A stretch of DNA of 64,000 nt, taken from Dolomedes plantarius. Taxonomy: Eukaryota; Arthropoda; Arachnida; Araneae; Dolomedidae. Positions within the stretch are counted from its first letter, which is position 1, and each line of letters starts with the position of its first letter. This document shows, in pieces, positions 10,066 through 21,176 of this stretch. The stretch spans positions 620,501 to 684,500 of the forward strand of contig OU015494.1 in the NCBI GenBank assembly GCA_907164885.2, in the 5' to 3' direction. Under the pieces are notes generated by a model, which was not told the origin of the DNA, ran no database searches, and saw nothing but the letters and a program-made list of their open reading frames with translations. Made by a program: the position numbers and the translations under genes.

Positions 10066-12396
10066 GTGCAGATTTACGTTCGAGATCTTCTTTCTCTTGT
10101 TATGAATAATGCTACTGCCGGAAAGAATTCACCTGATTTAGCGACCCTCTACGATATGCTGGAAACGAAACTAAGAGCTTTGGAAAGCTTGGGTCGCACA
10201 AAAGAGAAATTTGCTGACTTTCTAGAGTCTCTTGTAGAATCATGTTTGCCTGAAAATGTTATGCAAACGTGGGAACGAAGTAGAATTTCGGAAAATACTG
10301 ATGACGCTACAAGTCAGAGATTCCTTGAAAAAATAATGTGTTTTTTGCGCCATGAGGTCGAATCTGAGGAAATGATCAGTTTAGCTCGTGAAGAATTTAT
10401 AAGAGATAAGGGAAGCGGTGAAAAACGAAAGGATTACTATAAATCGGTCCAGAGAGATGAACTTACCACTGCTACTCTAATCGCCAACACCTCTCGACGA
10501 AAAAATAGTTGTATTTTCTGTGACCGTCCTCATTCAAGTCAAGACTGTCAGAAAATAGTGCGGATGAGTTATGAGGACAGAAAATCACAAGTTATACGGA
10601 AGGGATACTGTCTTGTGTATCTCAAGTTTGGTCACATGGCAAAAAGGTGTCACAGTAATGTAAGATGTTTGATTTGTAAACAGAGACATTATGCATTACT
10701 TTGCCCGGATCTACGTAAAGGAATTAATTCTTCATCTAAGGACAGAATAGCAGATGATGAGCAGAAATCTACAGAAATATTATTAGCAAATCTTCCCTCT
10801 GAACGTGAAATATATCTCAAAACAATTACAATCAGACTACGAAACAGAGACAAGGAAGTCTGTGTTCGAGCATTAATGGATGATGGATCACAGCGTTCCT
10901 GTATTGGAAAAAGTTTAGCTGCAGAGCTAAATCTTTCTCCCTCTGGAAGGGAGGTGTTTTCTCGAGGACTGTTTGGCGGGGGAATTTCTCCTGCTTCTGA
11001 GCATAGCAGATATATGGTAACTGTTGAAAGTTTAAATCGCGAATATTCAACTTCATTGTCTCTCCTCGATCAACCGAAGATCTGCTCATCACTACCCAGA
11101 ATACATGATGGACAGTTACTTGCTGAGCTCGCTTCTCGAGGAATAAAACTGACAGATGCTGGAAGAGATACGCCACCTATAAGAGTTCTTCTGGAAGCTT
11201 ATGTACTTGGAAGCATTTTGACTGGAAGAATAGAGGTATTAACTTCGGGAGTGTCAGCCGTAGATACCTTTCTTGGTTGGACAGTTTTAGGACTAGGAAG
11301 GAAAAGACAAGTGGTTAACTTAGTCAGATTAAGCTTGCAGAATATGGAGTTGCCAAAGATATGGGATTTGGAAGTTTTGGGCATTACAGATCCCGTGGAA
11401 AGAAAAGATAAGATCCTTCTTGAAGAAGAAACTTTGACCCATTTCAGCGAAACATTAAATATTCGCGAAGATCAAAGATATGAAGTAGCTTTGCCATGGT
11501 TGGCCGGATATCCTGCTCTTTGTGATAAGTACGATATAACAGAGTCCAGACTTCGCACAGCAACTAAACGTTTGTTAAACGAAAATCACTTTGAAGCGTA
11601 CGATGCTGTATTTAAACAGTGGGAATCAGAAGCCATTATAGAAATTGTACCAAAGGATCAGATTACGAAACCAGGTCATTATCTCCCTCACAGACCTGTT
11701 ATCAAACCATCCAGCAGTACTACGAAGGTTCACCCAGTATTCAACGCTTCGTTCAAAAAACCTGGATGTGCTTCCTTGAATGAATGTTTGAGTGTGGGAC
11801 CGAGTCTTATACATAAGATACTTCCACTACTGTTGGAATTCCGTTCAGGCGCCTTTGGAGTGATTGCCTACATAAGACAAGCCTTTCTACAGATACGTTT
11901 AAGAGTCAAAGACCGAGATGTATTAAGATTCTTGTGGTGGGAAAACACTGAACGCACAAAATTGAAGATTTATCGACACTGCCGAGTGGTGTTCGGCGTT
12001 TCTTCCAGTCCCTGTCATCTGAATGCCACAAAAAATTATCATCTGGGTTTGCAGAAATTCCAGACAGAGAGCTTTAAAAATACGATTGATAATTTGGGAG
12101 AAGGATTTTACGTGGACAACCTAGTCACAAGTGTTAATGACGTCAAAGAACTGGAGCAACTGAAATCCCAAGCTATACAAGTCATGAAAGAAGGTGGATT
12201 TGAATTACGATGCTGGGCTTCTAATAACTCTAATGAAGAGCAAGATACGCAAATGGTACTTGGTTTGAGGTGGGATGTAGTCAATGGCGAACTTTCGTGC
12301 AAGCTACCGTCAAATTTAGACCGTATGATAGATGAGAAGGAGGTTACGAAAAGGTTACTGCTTTCTGTAATCAACAGCATTACGAACAGCATTTAG
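10066..12396 (+). pseudogene. BEL-B gag C-terminus, protease and reverse transcriptase
   Basis: A 776-codon open frame. It has gag zinc-knuckle-like motifs (CIFCDRPHSSQDC near 10510, then CLICKQRHYALLC near 10665), a protease whose catalytic triplet reads DDG (MDDGSQRS near 10876) instead of DSG or DTG, and an RT. In the RT the first catalytic region reads AYIRQAFLQ near 11866, with Y where BEL-A has D, and the second box is YVDN near 12109. The first substitution alone should abolish polymerisation. The frame shifts just before the connection to RNase H (12397-12485). This is a decayed copy related to BEL-A, with which it shares YVDN. Confidence 0.88.
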
Positions 12397-12485
12397 ATCC
12401 GATTGGCTTCACTACTAAAGCGTTATTATTACCCAAGTCGCTTTTGCAGGAAGCCTGGTGAGAAAAGCGAGGTTAGAACGATGCG

Positions 12486-13289
12486 TTGTCTGCAGAACTT
12501 GAACAGAAGTACAGACGATGGAAGAAAACCCCGGCTCTCATACCTAAATGCATAATTCCCCGAGGAATATTTCCTGGAAATTACGATGATCTCAAGCTAC
12601 ATATTTTCACAAATGCATCTTCCTTCGCATATGCTACTTGTGCTTTCTTACGATGTGAATACCGAGGTCAAATGACAGTCAGATTAATAGCAGATAAAGC
12701 TCGACTTGCTCCAATGCAAAAACCCACTATTCCACTACTTGAACTGTTAGGAGCTGCCTTTGAGGCTCAATTAGCCGCAACCCTGCATTCTGTTCTACCC
12801 ACTCCTTCTAGAAACCTTTATTGGACTGATTCAATGATAGTGTTAAGTTGGATAACAAAAAGGGAGCCATGGAACAACTTCGTTGGAAATCGAGTGAAAA
12901 AAATCATAGAATTGACCAATATAGATGACTGGAAACATGTACCTGGAGAAGTCAACCTTGCCGACTTGGCAACCCGGTTTTGCGACTGGTCGGACCTCCT
13001 GCAAAGTCAGTGGTGGAAGGGTCCAAGCCGGCTGTATGGAAACGAAGAATCTTGGCCAAATTCTGAGATATCTGTTCCGAATGAAGCATTTCTGAAGTGG
13101 CGTAAGACATTGTTAACGAATTTAGCCAGTGCTGAAATCATACGATCCGTCCAACGAATTTATCCTTTGGAGCTTAGTTCTATTGACAACCTCAGTGAAG
13201 ATCATCAGGAAACCGAGTCGACGCCAGAACCTGAACCTAGTGATGCCGATGTTCCGGAAAAGGCAAAGACAACTCGATGTGGCCGTTGA
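12486..13289 (+). pseudogene. BEL-B RNase H with internal loss of integrase
   Basis: The first 170 codons are the BEL RNase H region: LHIFTNASSFAYAT, with N for the usual D; then PLLELLGAAFEAQLAA, YWTDSMIVLSWI and the NLADLATR segment. After the start of the integrase N-terminal region (NEAFLKWRKTL) the frame jumps to VQRIYPLELSS, which corresponds to the very end of BEL polyproteins (VQRLYNLEV in BEL-A). The whole integrase is therefore missing through an in-frame deletion near 13140, and the frame ends normally at 13289. Confidence 0.85.
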
Positions 13290-13421
13290 ATAGTGCCTGT
13301 AAAACGATTAAACTTATGAACTGCTCATAACTTTTAATTTCTTGGAGAGTTGTAGTTATCATGTCTATAACTTTGTCTCTATTTTTTGTATTGCTTGAGA
13401 GCAAATTTGCCTGCAATACAT

Positions 13422-13432
13422 AGGTGGGAGAA
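13422..13432 (+). promoter_or_regulatory. Polypurine tract of BEL-B
   Basis: AGGTGGGAGAA directly before the 3' LTR. One base differs from the BEL-A tract. Confidence 0.75.
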
Positions 13433-13710
13433 TGTTGCCACTCAACTTAAGTTTAACACCTCCTGTTTTCTTCTCGTTAATAACTGAGTTGTATTTATAT
13501 TCTGAGTTTTGCGAATCTGACAACGACAATAAGATTTTGTGTTTTATGTTCTTTTCTTTTTGGTTTTCGTTGATAAGTTTTAAGTTTCAGTTATAAGTTG
13601 AAGTTTTAAGATAAAGACTACGATATGTAATATTAAGAAATTTATATGATTTTCATCTTTTCTGATGTACGAATAAATAGTAAGTTCAAAACTAATCTCG
13701 AATCAGAACA
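13433..13710 (+). repeat. 3' LTR of BEL-B
   Basis: Begins TGTTGCC, ends CAGAACA, 278 bp. It pairs with 9058-9349, with several substitutions and short gaps, so the insertion is not very recent. It is followed by the target duplication CACAC. Confidence 0.9.
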
Positions 13711-13946
13711 CACACACTTTCAAAATTTGATTGGGTGGAACTTGCTTAAAAAGCACTAGCTAAGTATTTGCTAAGCTAATTTGTAAGTGAAACTGGTATT
13801 TTTATGGTCTAGGCAGAAGTGATAAACGGACGTGTTTAAACGTTTCTGTCTATAGCGATACACTTCAACCTAGAAGCTTCAGTAAGACCATAAATAGATT
13901 CTATTCTACAAAAAATCTACGCTATCAGACTGCCTAATATAAATTA
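13711..13946. other. Unassigned stretch between BEL-B and the Harbinger element
   Basis: No coding or repeat signal found. It may be part of the sequence into which BEL-B and the Harbinger-type element inserted. Confidence 0.3.
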
Positions 13947-15312
13947 GCGCCCTTTACACGTACGCTCTTTCCCACGTGAAACCACAATCCCGCATGATAG
14001 AGTGCAGGTGTGAAGGTGTCGGAGAGGAAGGTGCTTTGGAGCGTACAGGATTGCGCGCGGGAAAACTTGCAGACGTAATCACACATGCTTACGTGTCTCC
14101 TCATGTTGCGTGTTTTACAAACTCTCGTTCTTTCGCGCGCGAATGCTCGTGTCTGGAACATACAACTTTACAAGATAAACAAAACAAATAGATTATAAAA
14201 ATTATTTCAATACCAACGGAAAGGTTGAGTTACAAGATCGTATGATTGCGATGGGGAGAGTTTTGATTAAGATTTAGTGTATTTAGTTACTATGTTATTA
14301 GTTTTTACATGTAACTGTGATATGTAGTTGTAAATGAATGCAAAATAATTGAACTTACGACATTTTGTCGCTGCCCAGTTTTACCACCCTCTATCACGCC
14401 TTGTTCATTTGCCAAAATAGCAGTTTGGTCAGTTTCGTCAACATTTAAGCTTCCATCGTCTAGTTCATCATCATTAGTAAAACTACTAGAAGGAAGTTCC
14501 TCGTCTTTTGTAAACAGCAAATTATTGTAGTACCATAGGGAAGATGTGTAGACGTCATTTGCTCCTCTTCCACTACGCTGACTGTCACTGACTTTCTTCA
14601 GTTCGTTCCGGAAAGAGCCTCTTAGACTTCGTATATTTTTTTACTACAGAGTTGGTTTCAGAAAATTCTTTCTCCTTACATAAATCAACTAATTTGCTGT
14701 ACGCATCCTCTTTTAAGTTCTTGTTTTTATATTCTTCAGATTTAATGTTTTAAAGACAAGGAAACGATTTGTATAAGGAAATCAAATCTACTATCACGTC
14801 TTTAATCCATGTTCGTATATCTGTCACGTCACACATCCGAATAAAAACAAACTTAAAATCATCTGGATAATTTTCTCGTAATTCCTGAATCAGATGCATG
14901 TGACCTAATAAATTCGTCAATACGTTTTTACCCATACTGATCTTTTTTTTCTTTTGGTTTTCCATCACACGAAGACCGGCAAGTAATTGCTTGAGCAATG
15001 GTTCTTCTTATAATGTTCATTTCTATAACACAAAATTATTAAAACACCAACGAATTAACTGAACGCTCCAGTAAAACTATGTGTTTTTCACACGCGCCAG
15101 TTTCACGAGGGCAATCGCGAGCGAATCCCTTTACACGGACGTTCTTTCCTTTTTGCTTTAAAATGACACGAGTATTCGCGCGCGAAAGAATGAGAGTCCG
15201 AAACCATCGCAACATGAGGAGAAAACGCTAGCACGCGTGATTGCGTCAAGTTATCCCGCATGCAATCCCGTACGCTCAAGCTCTCGCGAAAGAGCGTACG
15301 TGTAAAGGGCCC
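13947..15312 (-). mobile_element. PIF/Harbinger-type DNA transposon, internally deleted
   Basis: The two ends are long, imperfect inverted repeats. The left end runs GCGCCCTTTACACGTACGCT onward and the right end, read inward, begins GGGCCCTTTACACGTACGCT. Pairing extends over about 200 bp with one indel (for example CTCCTCATGTTGCG and TTCTTTCGCGCGCGAAT occur in both arms). The left neighbour is TTA, a usual Harbinger target, but no clean target duplication shows on the right. The interior carries a broken MADF-type gene preceded by a short piece resembling a Harbinger transposase N-terminus, so most of the transposase has been deleted. Confidence 0.75.
14305..14998 (-). pseudogene. Harbinger-type accessory gene with MADF/Myb-SANT-like domain, fused to a transposase scrap
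   Basis: On the minus strand the frame opens near 14998. Its segment HLIQELRENYPDDFKFVFIR looks like the N-terminal part of a Harbinger transposase. It then runs into a MADF-type DNA-binding domain: LISLYKSFPCL, a TAA stop at 14750 where a tryptophan is expected, YKNKNLKEDAYSKLVDLC, a one-base frame change near 14640, then RGSFRNELKKVSDSQRSG and SLWYYNNLLF. An acidic tail ends at 14305. Harbinger elements normally encode a transposase and a separate Myb/SANT-like protein that helps it enter the nucleus and bind ends. Here the deletion seems to have joined the two. It is not functional as read. Confidence 0.65.
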
Positions 15313-15412
15313 TATTGGTTCAGTTCAAATAAAATCCAACTTACGAGTACATTAAAAACCTTTATTGCTACGGAACACCCACACCTATAGAAACACAACA
15401 TTTTACCTCAAA
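15313..15412 (-). repeat. BEL-D 3' LTR, distal half
   Basis: Continues the LTR found at 28052-28168 once BEL-C and one copy of its TGCGT target duplication (15413-15417) are removed. On the minus strand it holds AATAAAGG, a polyadenylation signal, near 15358. Its outer end is obscured by the Harbinger-type element. Confidence 0.6.
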
Positions 15413-15417
15413 TGCGT

Positions 15418-15642
15418 TGTCTTTTAAGATAGACTATTTAGATGTGAGTAGACCATAAACATTGACGACGGACCAGTTGTTAGTAATTAACAACGTTTTT
15501 ATTAATCAAATGATTTTAAACAAAGTAAATGGGGAAATTTCCCGCTCGTGGAATGACATCCACACAAAGCAACGTTTTGGTTACTACTGAAGTATTTTTG
15601 TCTACGTCATATCAGACGCCGCCTAGCGCATGCGCTCAGACA
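15418..15642 (-). repeat. 3' LTR of BEL-C
   Basis: 225 bp, TGTC...GACA. It holds the uninterrupted version of the site (GAGTAGACCATAAAC, near 15447) that the gag-only element split in the other LTR. Confidence 0.92.
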
Positions 15643-15852
15643 TGCCGCCCGGCCTTGCAATGTGACAACATTCAAGAAATATAAAGTTAAAAGAAACAAT
15701 TACATTATAAAGGAATAATTCAAATACAAATAATACACAATTTCAAATATAAAAAAACACTTATGCGTAACATCTTGAGAAATTATACTATAAACATGAC
15801 ATCATAAAATGGTAATTTTTTCCTTAAAAATAAATCAAATTTCATATCAAAC

Positions 15853-18800
15853 TTATTCATCAATGGGAAGAATACAAATATTTCTTACACTTCTCTTTAA
15901 CATTTTTCCATTAGACAATCGTAAATTTACAACTCTGACCTTTGTATCTGTACCATGAAAAAGTTCGGTAATCCTACCAGTCAACCATTTCGTACCCGGA
16001 AGGTTGTCATCCTTAATTAATGCGAGAGCACCAATTTTTACATTATTTTTTTTTAAACTTCCATTTGCTTCGCTGTTGTAGATTGTTCAAATAGTCTCGT
16101 TTCCACAACTTCCAAATATGTTGGCTTAGTTTAGTTACCCGCTGCCATTTCATAAGTCTATTTTCAGGAATATTTATCAATTGAGGTTCAACAATGGAGG
16201 TGATGGGTCTGCCTATCAAAAAGTGACCAGGGGTCAATGTTTCAAAATCATCGAATTCCGATGACATGGGAGTAAGGGGTCGTGAGTTCAGCACTCCTTC
16301 AATTTCTGAAATGACAGTTAAAAATTCTTCTAAATTAAGATTTGAATTACCGACTATACGTTTTAAGTGGAACTTGAGCGATTTGACCCCCGCTTCCCAG
16401 AGTCCACCGAAATTCGGAGATTTTGGAGGGATATGGTTCCATTCTATACCTTCGTTACTGAGATAATTAGCGAATGTTTCATCTGGGTGATTTACCAGTT
16501 GTTGTAGTTTTTTTAGCTCTGCGTTGGCTCCAACAAAGTTTTTTGCGTTATCACTAAATATTTTAGAACTTCTACCTCTTCGACTAAAAAATCTTTTCAA
16601 ACTGGCAATGAAAGCCTTAGTAGTCAAGTCCGAAACAAAGTCTAGGTGTGTTGCCCTGGTGCACATACAAACAAATATAGAAACATAGATTTTGTTGAGC
16701 ACACCTTTCCTTTGATTCTTAAATTTTACAAAAAAGGGGCCGCAAAAATCTATGCCTGTCACATTAAAAGGAAAATTGGGTACAACACGTTCCTCTGGCA
16801 AATCACCCATAATTTGACTTGCTTCTCGAGGTTTGTTTTTAAAGCAAGTGATACAATTATGTACAGTTTTACGACAAACATCTCTACCATTTGGTATCCA
16901 GAATTTTTGGCGAACATGATACAATAGGGACTGTGGACCTATGTGCAAGTTTTTTAAATGAAAATATTTTTCAACAGTTTGAGTAAATCGATGCTTGCTA
17001 GGAAGTACCATAGGGAATTTTTCATTAAATCTTAGCTTAGATTTAGACAACCTACCTCCTACTCTTAATATTTTATCATCATCTAAAAAACAATTTAATG
17101 AAGCCAATTTGCTATTACCCTTAACAGACTTGCCACTTTTCAACCTTTTGATCTCTTCTGAATACTCACCTTCCTGTACATACTTAATAATAATGTTTTC
17201 AGCTTTAGTCAGCTCCATATGAGTCAGACGACCGGTTTCCTTTTTCCCTGGATTTTTTACATTATGAATGAACCGGTAAACATGACTTAGAATGCGAATT
17301 ATTTTCACATAGTTATTACTAAGATCAAGTATACTATTTAAAACACTTTTTTCATCAGATAAATTGATTAAAGTAATGCTTTTAGAATTAGTGTCACTTT
17401 TCATTTCAGAAAGAGAGTTTGTTTCAGGAAAATCAGGAACAACGTTTGTAACGGGCAGTTCACTGGATGTAAGAAATGGGGGGCCTTTTAACCACATTAA
17501 ATTGTCCACAAGAGACTGAGCGCTGGTACCTCTAGACACTAAATCCGCAGGGTTTTCTCTACCTGGACAGTGATGCCAGGCATTGGTATCGGTCAGGGTT
17601 TTTATTTCATTAACCCTATTTGCTACGAACTGTTTCCAGCGTTTGGTGGGACCTTTTATCCAATATAGCACTATTGTCGAGTCTGTCCAAAAATACACTG
17701 TTGACTGAGTTTTTTGGTCGATGGTTTCCTTGACTGTCTTGGTTAATCGTGCAGCTAACAAGGCACCTAGAAGTTCTAATCTAGGTATTGAAATCTTCTT
17801 TAGAGGGGTAACCCTGCTTTTAGATGTTACAAGATTGACCTCAATACCATTCTTTGTTAAAACTCGTAAATAAACAGCGGCGCCGTATGCCACTTTGCTG
17901 GCATCAGAGAAACTGTGGATTTCAACTACATCACCAAACTCACTATTCGAGTTCAGCACAAATCGAAGAATTTTTAATTCTGCTAGACATGGAAGTTCGC
18001 TACACCACTGTAACCATTCTTTTTGAACATCAGGAGGTAGATCTCCATCCCAGGGAATTCTCTGTAGCCACAACTGCTGAAAAAGACATTTTACACGTAT
18101 GGTGAACGGTGCCAATAGTCCCAAAGGGTCGAAGATTTTCCCAGCAGCTTGGAGAAGAAAACGTTTTGTATTTTTATCGTTGGACAAGAACTGAATTAAA
18201 CCTTTAACTTCTATGGTGAAACAATCATCAGGGGTGTTCCATGCCATTCCTAAAACCTTTGTTGAATTTGAACCTAAGCTAATGGATTCGTGTTGATGTT
18301 GGATATCAAACCCATCTTCCTTCCACTGTTTCATGAGATTTTCGTCGTTTGTAAACCATTTTCTAAGAAACATCCCGGCTTTCTGCAAGATTTCCTTGGC
18401 TTTGTGGGAGACTTCTAGTGCAAGATCAAGGTTGTCGATGCTAGTGATAAAATCATCAACATACAGGCAGCGATCAAGGAGTTGTGTGGTCACAGGAAAT
18501 TCACCACTGAACTTTTCAATGTGTTTTCTTATGGTTGCAGATAACAGGAACGGACTGGCGTTTACCCCAAAAAGAACTCGTTTAAATCGGTACACTTCGA
18601 TGTTTTCATTCATGCCATTAGACCACAAAAAACGTACTGCATCTCTGTCCTTTTCTGAAAGGGAAATCTGTAGAAATGCCTTTTCAATGTCAGAAGTTAA
18701 GGCAATTTTGTTTAGTCTAAAGTTTATTAGAATATCAAAGAGGTTTGGATTCAAATTTGGCCCTGTCCATAAGCAATCATTTAAGGAAAGGTGACCAATG

Positions 18801-19627
18801 TCATGCGAGCTGGCATCAAAAACTACACGAGTTTTAGTAGTAAGTCGGTCTTCTTTCTGAACCGCCTGATGTGGCAAGTAATAAAGTGGTTTTTCCACCA
18901 CGTCCTGATTTTTAGTTTCTTCCACCCTTTCAATGATTCCATTCTTTAAATAGTCATCAATAATTTCTTTGTACTGTGCATGCAGCTCTGGGTTGCGATA
19001 AAATTTTCTTTGTAACGAGTGTAATCTTTGTTTTGACACTTTAAAGTTATCCCCTAATTCTTTAAAATCTCTTTTCCACGGCAGTTCTACTTCGTAACGA
19101 CCATTGTGAAACGTAGTAGTTTCATTAAATATTTTAATGGCCTGATCTTGTTCCGTTAATTTTGGGTCATCATGTATTATATCAATAGATTCCAATTCCC
19201 AAAATGACTTTAGAGTGTTATCTATCGTATCACAGTTTTGAATTAAATAACAATACATTTTATTTTGAGTTTGGATTTCCTTCAGAGACCCAGTAGCTAT
19301 CCAGCCAAACACTGAATCTTTCATAAACAACTTATCAGCAACTTTAAAGGAATCATTTTTAATAATCTTGAAAAACAGTTCAGCTCCAATAAGAGCATGT
19401 ATTTTTCCTGGTCTAAAATATGTAGCGTCTGCAAGTTCTATAAAGTCAGGTAATTTTACATCTGAAATATCCAAATAATGCGAAGGAGTTAAATCAGTTA
19501 TTTTTGGAATAATAAAAAACTCAACACTTTCCTGGAAGCTATCATCTGCATTCGAAATTGTAGTATCAACTTTGACTTTATTGTATGAACAGATCCATTT
19601 AAACCAGACACTGGCGCATTTACACAT
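15853..19627 (-). CDS. BEL-C pol: reverse transcriptase, RNase H and integrase, two frame changes
   Basis: The long open part is 16043-19627. RT has DIEKAFLQISL and a canonical YVDD box near 18450. RNase H shows SFSDASKVAYGAAV and YFWTDSTIVLYW. Integrase has the zinc-binding H-H-C-C region (HVRQKFW, CITCFKNK) and a core with VTGIDFCGPFF, IFSDNAKNFVGAN and GGLWEAGVKSL, the three acidic positions. At the start, the frame continues gag only after a one-base change near 19605-19615. At the end, a run of nine A near 16045 throws the last 60 or so residues into another frame, which ends at 15853 (ILPIDE). All catalytic residues I checked in RT and integrase are present. With such young LTRs, either these are recent inactivating slips or the homopolymer one is a sequencing error. 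Confidence 0.9.
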
Positions 19628-21105
19628 TTCTTTTTAATCCCCAAAATATCAGCACACTCATTCGTTAAACAATTTATATTCGAACCATTATCTAAAATAC
19701 ACCTAACTCTTTTCTTGTTTCCGGTAGAATCTTCAATATAAATATACGCTGTGCTTAACAAAATCGATTTGTTTTCTTTTTCCGAAATACTCAAAGTTTG
19801 AAACGCTAAGTTTTGCTCTTTTGGTTCTGTGTTTGTTTCCGCAGGACAGTTGAAACCACCGGAAATAGCACCTGCTGTTTTTGCTCTTTTTTCAGAATCA
19901 GCGATTTGTTCATGATGTAACATCGTATGGTGTCTTCTACCACAGATTACACAAGAATATTTAGACTTGCAGAAATTAGAAGTGTGGTTTTTATTCAGAC
20001 AGTTGATGCATAATTTTTTATCCTTTACCGTTTCAAATCTTCTATGTGTATCCATTCCCTGGAATACACTACATTTGTTCAAATAATGTGGATGTTTACA
20101 TAAAACACATTCTTTAGGTTTATATTTTTCATTAGCGTTAATCATTAAAGATTTTGTTTTGTTATAGGGGGAAGAAACTTTGTTTGTATTCTTTGCAAGG
20201 GGCATGCGATTTATACCTTCTAGTACTAAGCTTCTTTTTTCCAAGAAAGACATTAATGTATCAAATTTGGGAACTTCCTTGGAATTTAGATCTGATTCAA
20301 ATAATCTTCGTGTTTCCCGATCAAGTTTTTGAAGTATAACACTGACTAAAAATATTTCCGATAAATCATTTTTCTCGTATTTCAAAACACTCAATGCTCT
20401 GATGTTTTTATTTATACAATCAATTAAAGCTCTTAGTTCTTTAGTCGATTCATGTTGTAGTTTCTCGTAATTGAGAATCGCAAGAACATGTGTTTCAAGT
20501 AGTAAACGTAAATTTTCAAACCTTTCGGTTAAAGCATTAAACAACGAATCGAAAGAATCATCACATGACTCTATTTGTTTAGCATCGCCCTTTGGTGAGG
20601 CGCGTAGATAATACAATTTTTGTGTTTCATTTAATACTTCATTATTAGTAATTAGATCATTAAATTGACTTTTAAATGTTGACCAGTCCTCTATTTTCCC
20701 ATTAAAAATAGGGAGAGGCATTTCTGGTAGCTTAACTTTCGTTTTTGCTGTCTGTGCGTTACTTAGGGTTTCGCTGTTTCTGTTTACATTATCAACAATA
20801 CTAACAGCATTTTTAATTGAATCAAGGAGGGTTTTGAAACTCACCTCCAATATCTCCAGGCGGTCTTCTGATTCACTTAAATCCTCTTCAGCTTCATTTA
20901 TGTCACAATCAGCGTCATCTAATAGCAGAGAACAATATTGTTCTCGTAAATCTTCCAGTCTTGATTGCAGACTTTCTATTTTACGCATTTTCACACTTAG
21001 TTCGCTCGGAGTAGTATTAACTTCCTCAGTTTGTGTTTTGCAGAACTGTTCCAATTTCGTAATATTGCCTTTCAAGGCACCCTTTAATCTATTTAATTTC
21101 TCCAT
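19498..21105 (-). CDS. BEL-C gag and protease
   Basis: 535 codons from MEKLNRLKGALKGNITKLEQ, about 35 bases inside the 5' LTR on the minus strand. It has an N-terminal coiled-coil-like region, the conserved KLPEMPLPIFNGKIEDW segment, a capsid-like helical region, and zinc-knuckle-type motifs CVLCKHPHYLNKC, CINCLNKNHTSNFC and CVICGRRHHTMLHH. Near the end is the protease site CILDNGSNINCLT, with DNG in place of DSG. The frame leaves the pol frame about 20 codons after this site and ends at 19498, overlapping the pol frame by 130 bases. Gag would form the particle and bind the RNA. Confidence 0.88.
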   Translation of the reverse strand: MEKLNRLKGALKGNITKLEQFCKTQTEEVNTTPSELSVKMRKIESLQSRLEDLREQYCSLLLDDADCDINEAEEDLSESEDRLEILEVSFKTLLDSIKNAVSIVDNVNRNSETLSNAQTAKTKVKLPEMPLPIFNGKIEDWSTFKSQFNDLITNNEVLNETQKLYYLRASPKGDAKQIESCDDSFDSLFNALTERFENLRLLLETHVLAILNYEKLQHESTKELRALIDCINKNIRALSVLKYEKNDLSEIFLVSVILQKLDRETRRLFESDLNSKEVPKFDTLMSFLEKRSLVLEGINRMPLAKNTNKVSSPYNKTKSLMINANEKYKPKECVLCKHPHYLNKCSVFQGMDTHRRFETVKDKKLCINCLNKNHTSNFCKSKYSCVICGRRHHTMLHHEQIADSEKRAKTAGAISGGFNCPAETNTEPKEQNLAFQTLSISEKENKSILLSTAYIYIEDSTGNKKRVRCILDNGSNINCLTNECADILGIKKKCVNAPVSGLNGSVHTIKSKLILQFRMQMIASRKVLSFLLFQK

Positions 21106-21140
21106 AGGTCGTTGGTCTACTGCGGATCTGGCGGAACACT

Positions 21141-21176
21141 TGTCTTTTAAGATAGACTATTTAGATGTGAGTAGAC
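21141..21176 (-). repeat. BEL-C 5' LTR, inner fragment
   Basis: 36 bp identical to the end of the 3' LTR (15418-15453). Together with 27863-28051 it makes the 225-bp 5' LTR. The last four bases, AGAC (21173-21176), are duplicated at 27859-27862. Confidence 0.92.

Larger units (their letters stand above)
9058..13710 (+). mobile_element. BEL-B: BEL/Pao retrotransposon lacking integrase
   Basis: A complete insertion bounded by two LTRs and a 5-bp target duplication, CACAC, at 9053-9057 and 13711-13715. At 4.65 kb it is shorter than the 6-kb BEL-F in this window. The difference is explained by loss of the integrase region: the frame passes from the segment just after RNase H straight to the last residues of the polyprotein near 13140. 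Gag carries a stop, and frames change near 9860-10065 and 12397-12485. Confidence 0.9.

Noticed and set aside
13934..14191. Two overlapping frames at the left end of the Harbinger-type element
   Set aside because: They lie in the terminal inverted repeat and have no counterpart in the other arm.
19498..19627. Programmed minus-one frameshift in BEL-C
   Set aside because: No slippery heptamer is visible in the overlap, and the related elements here are in one frame at this point.
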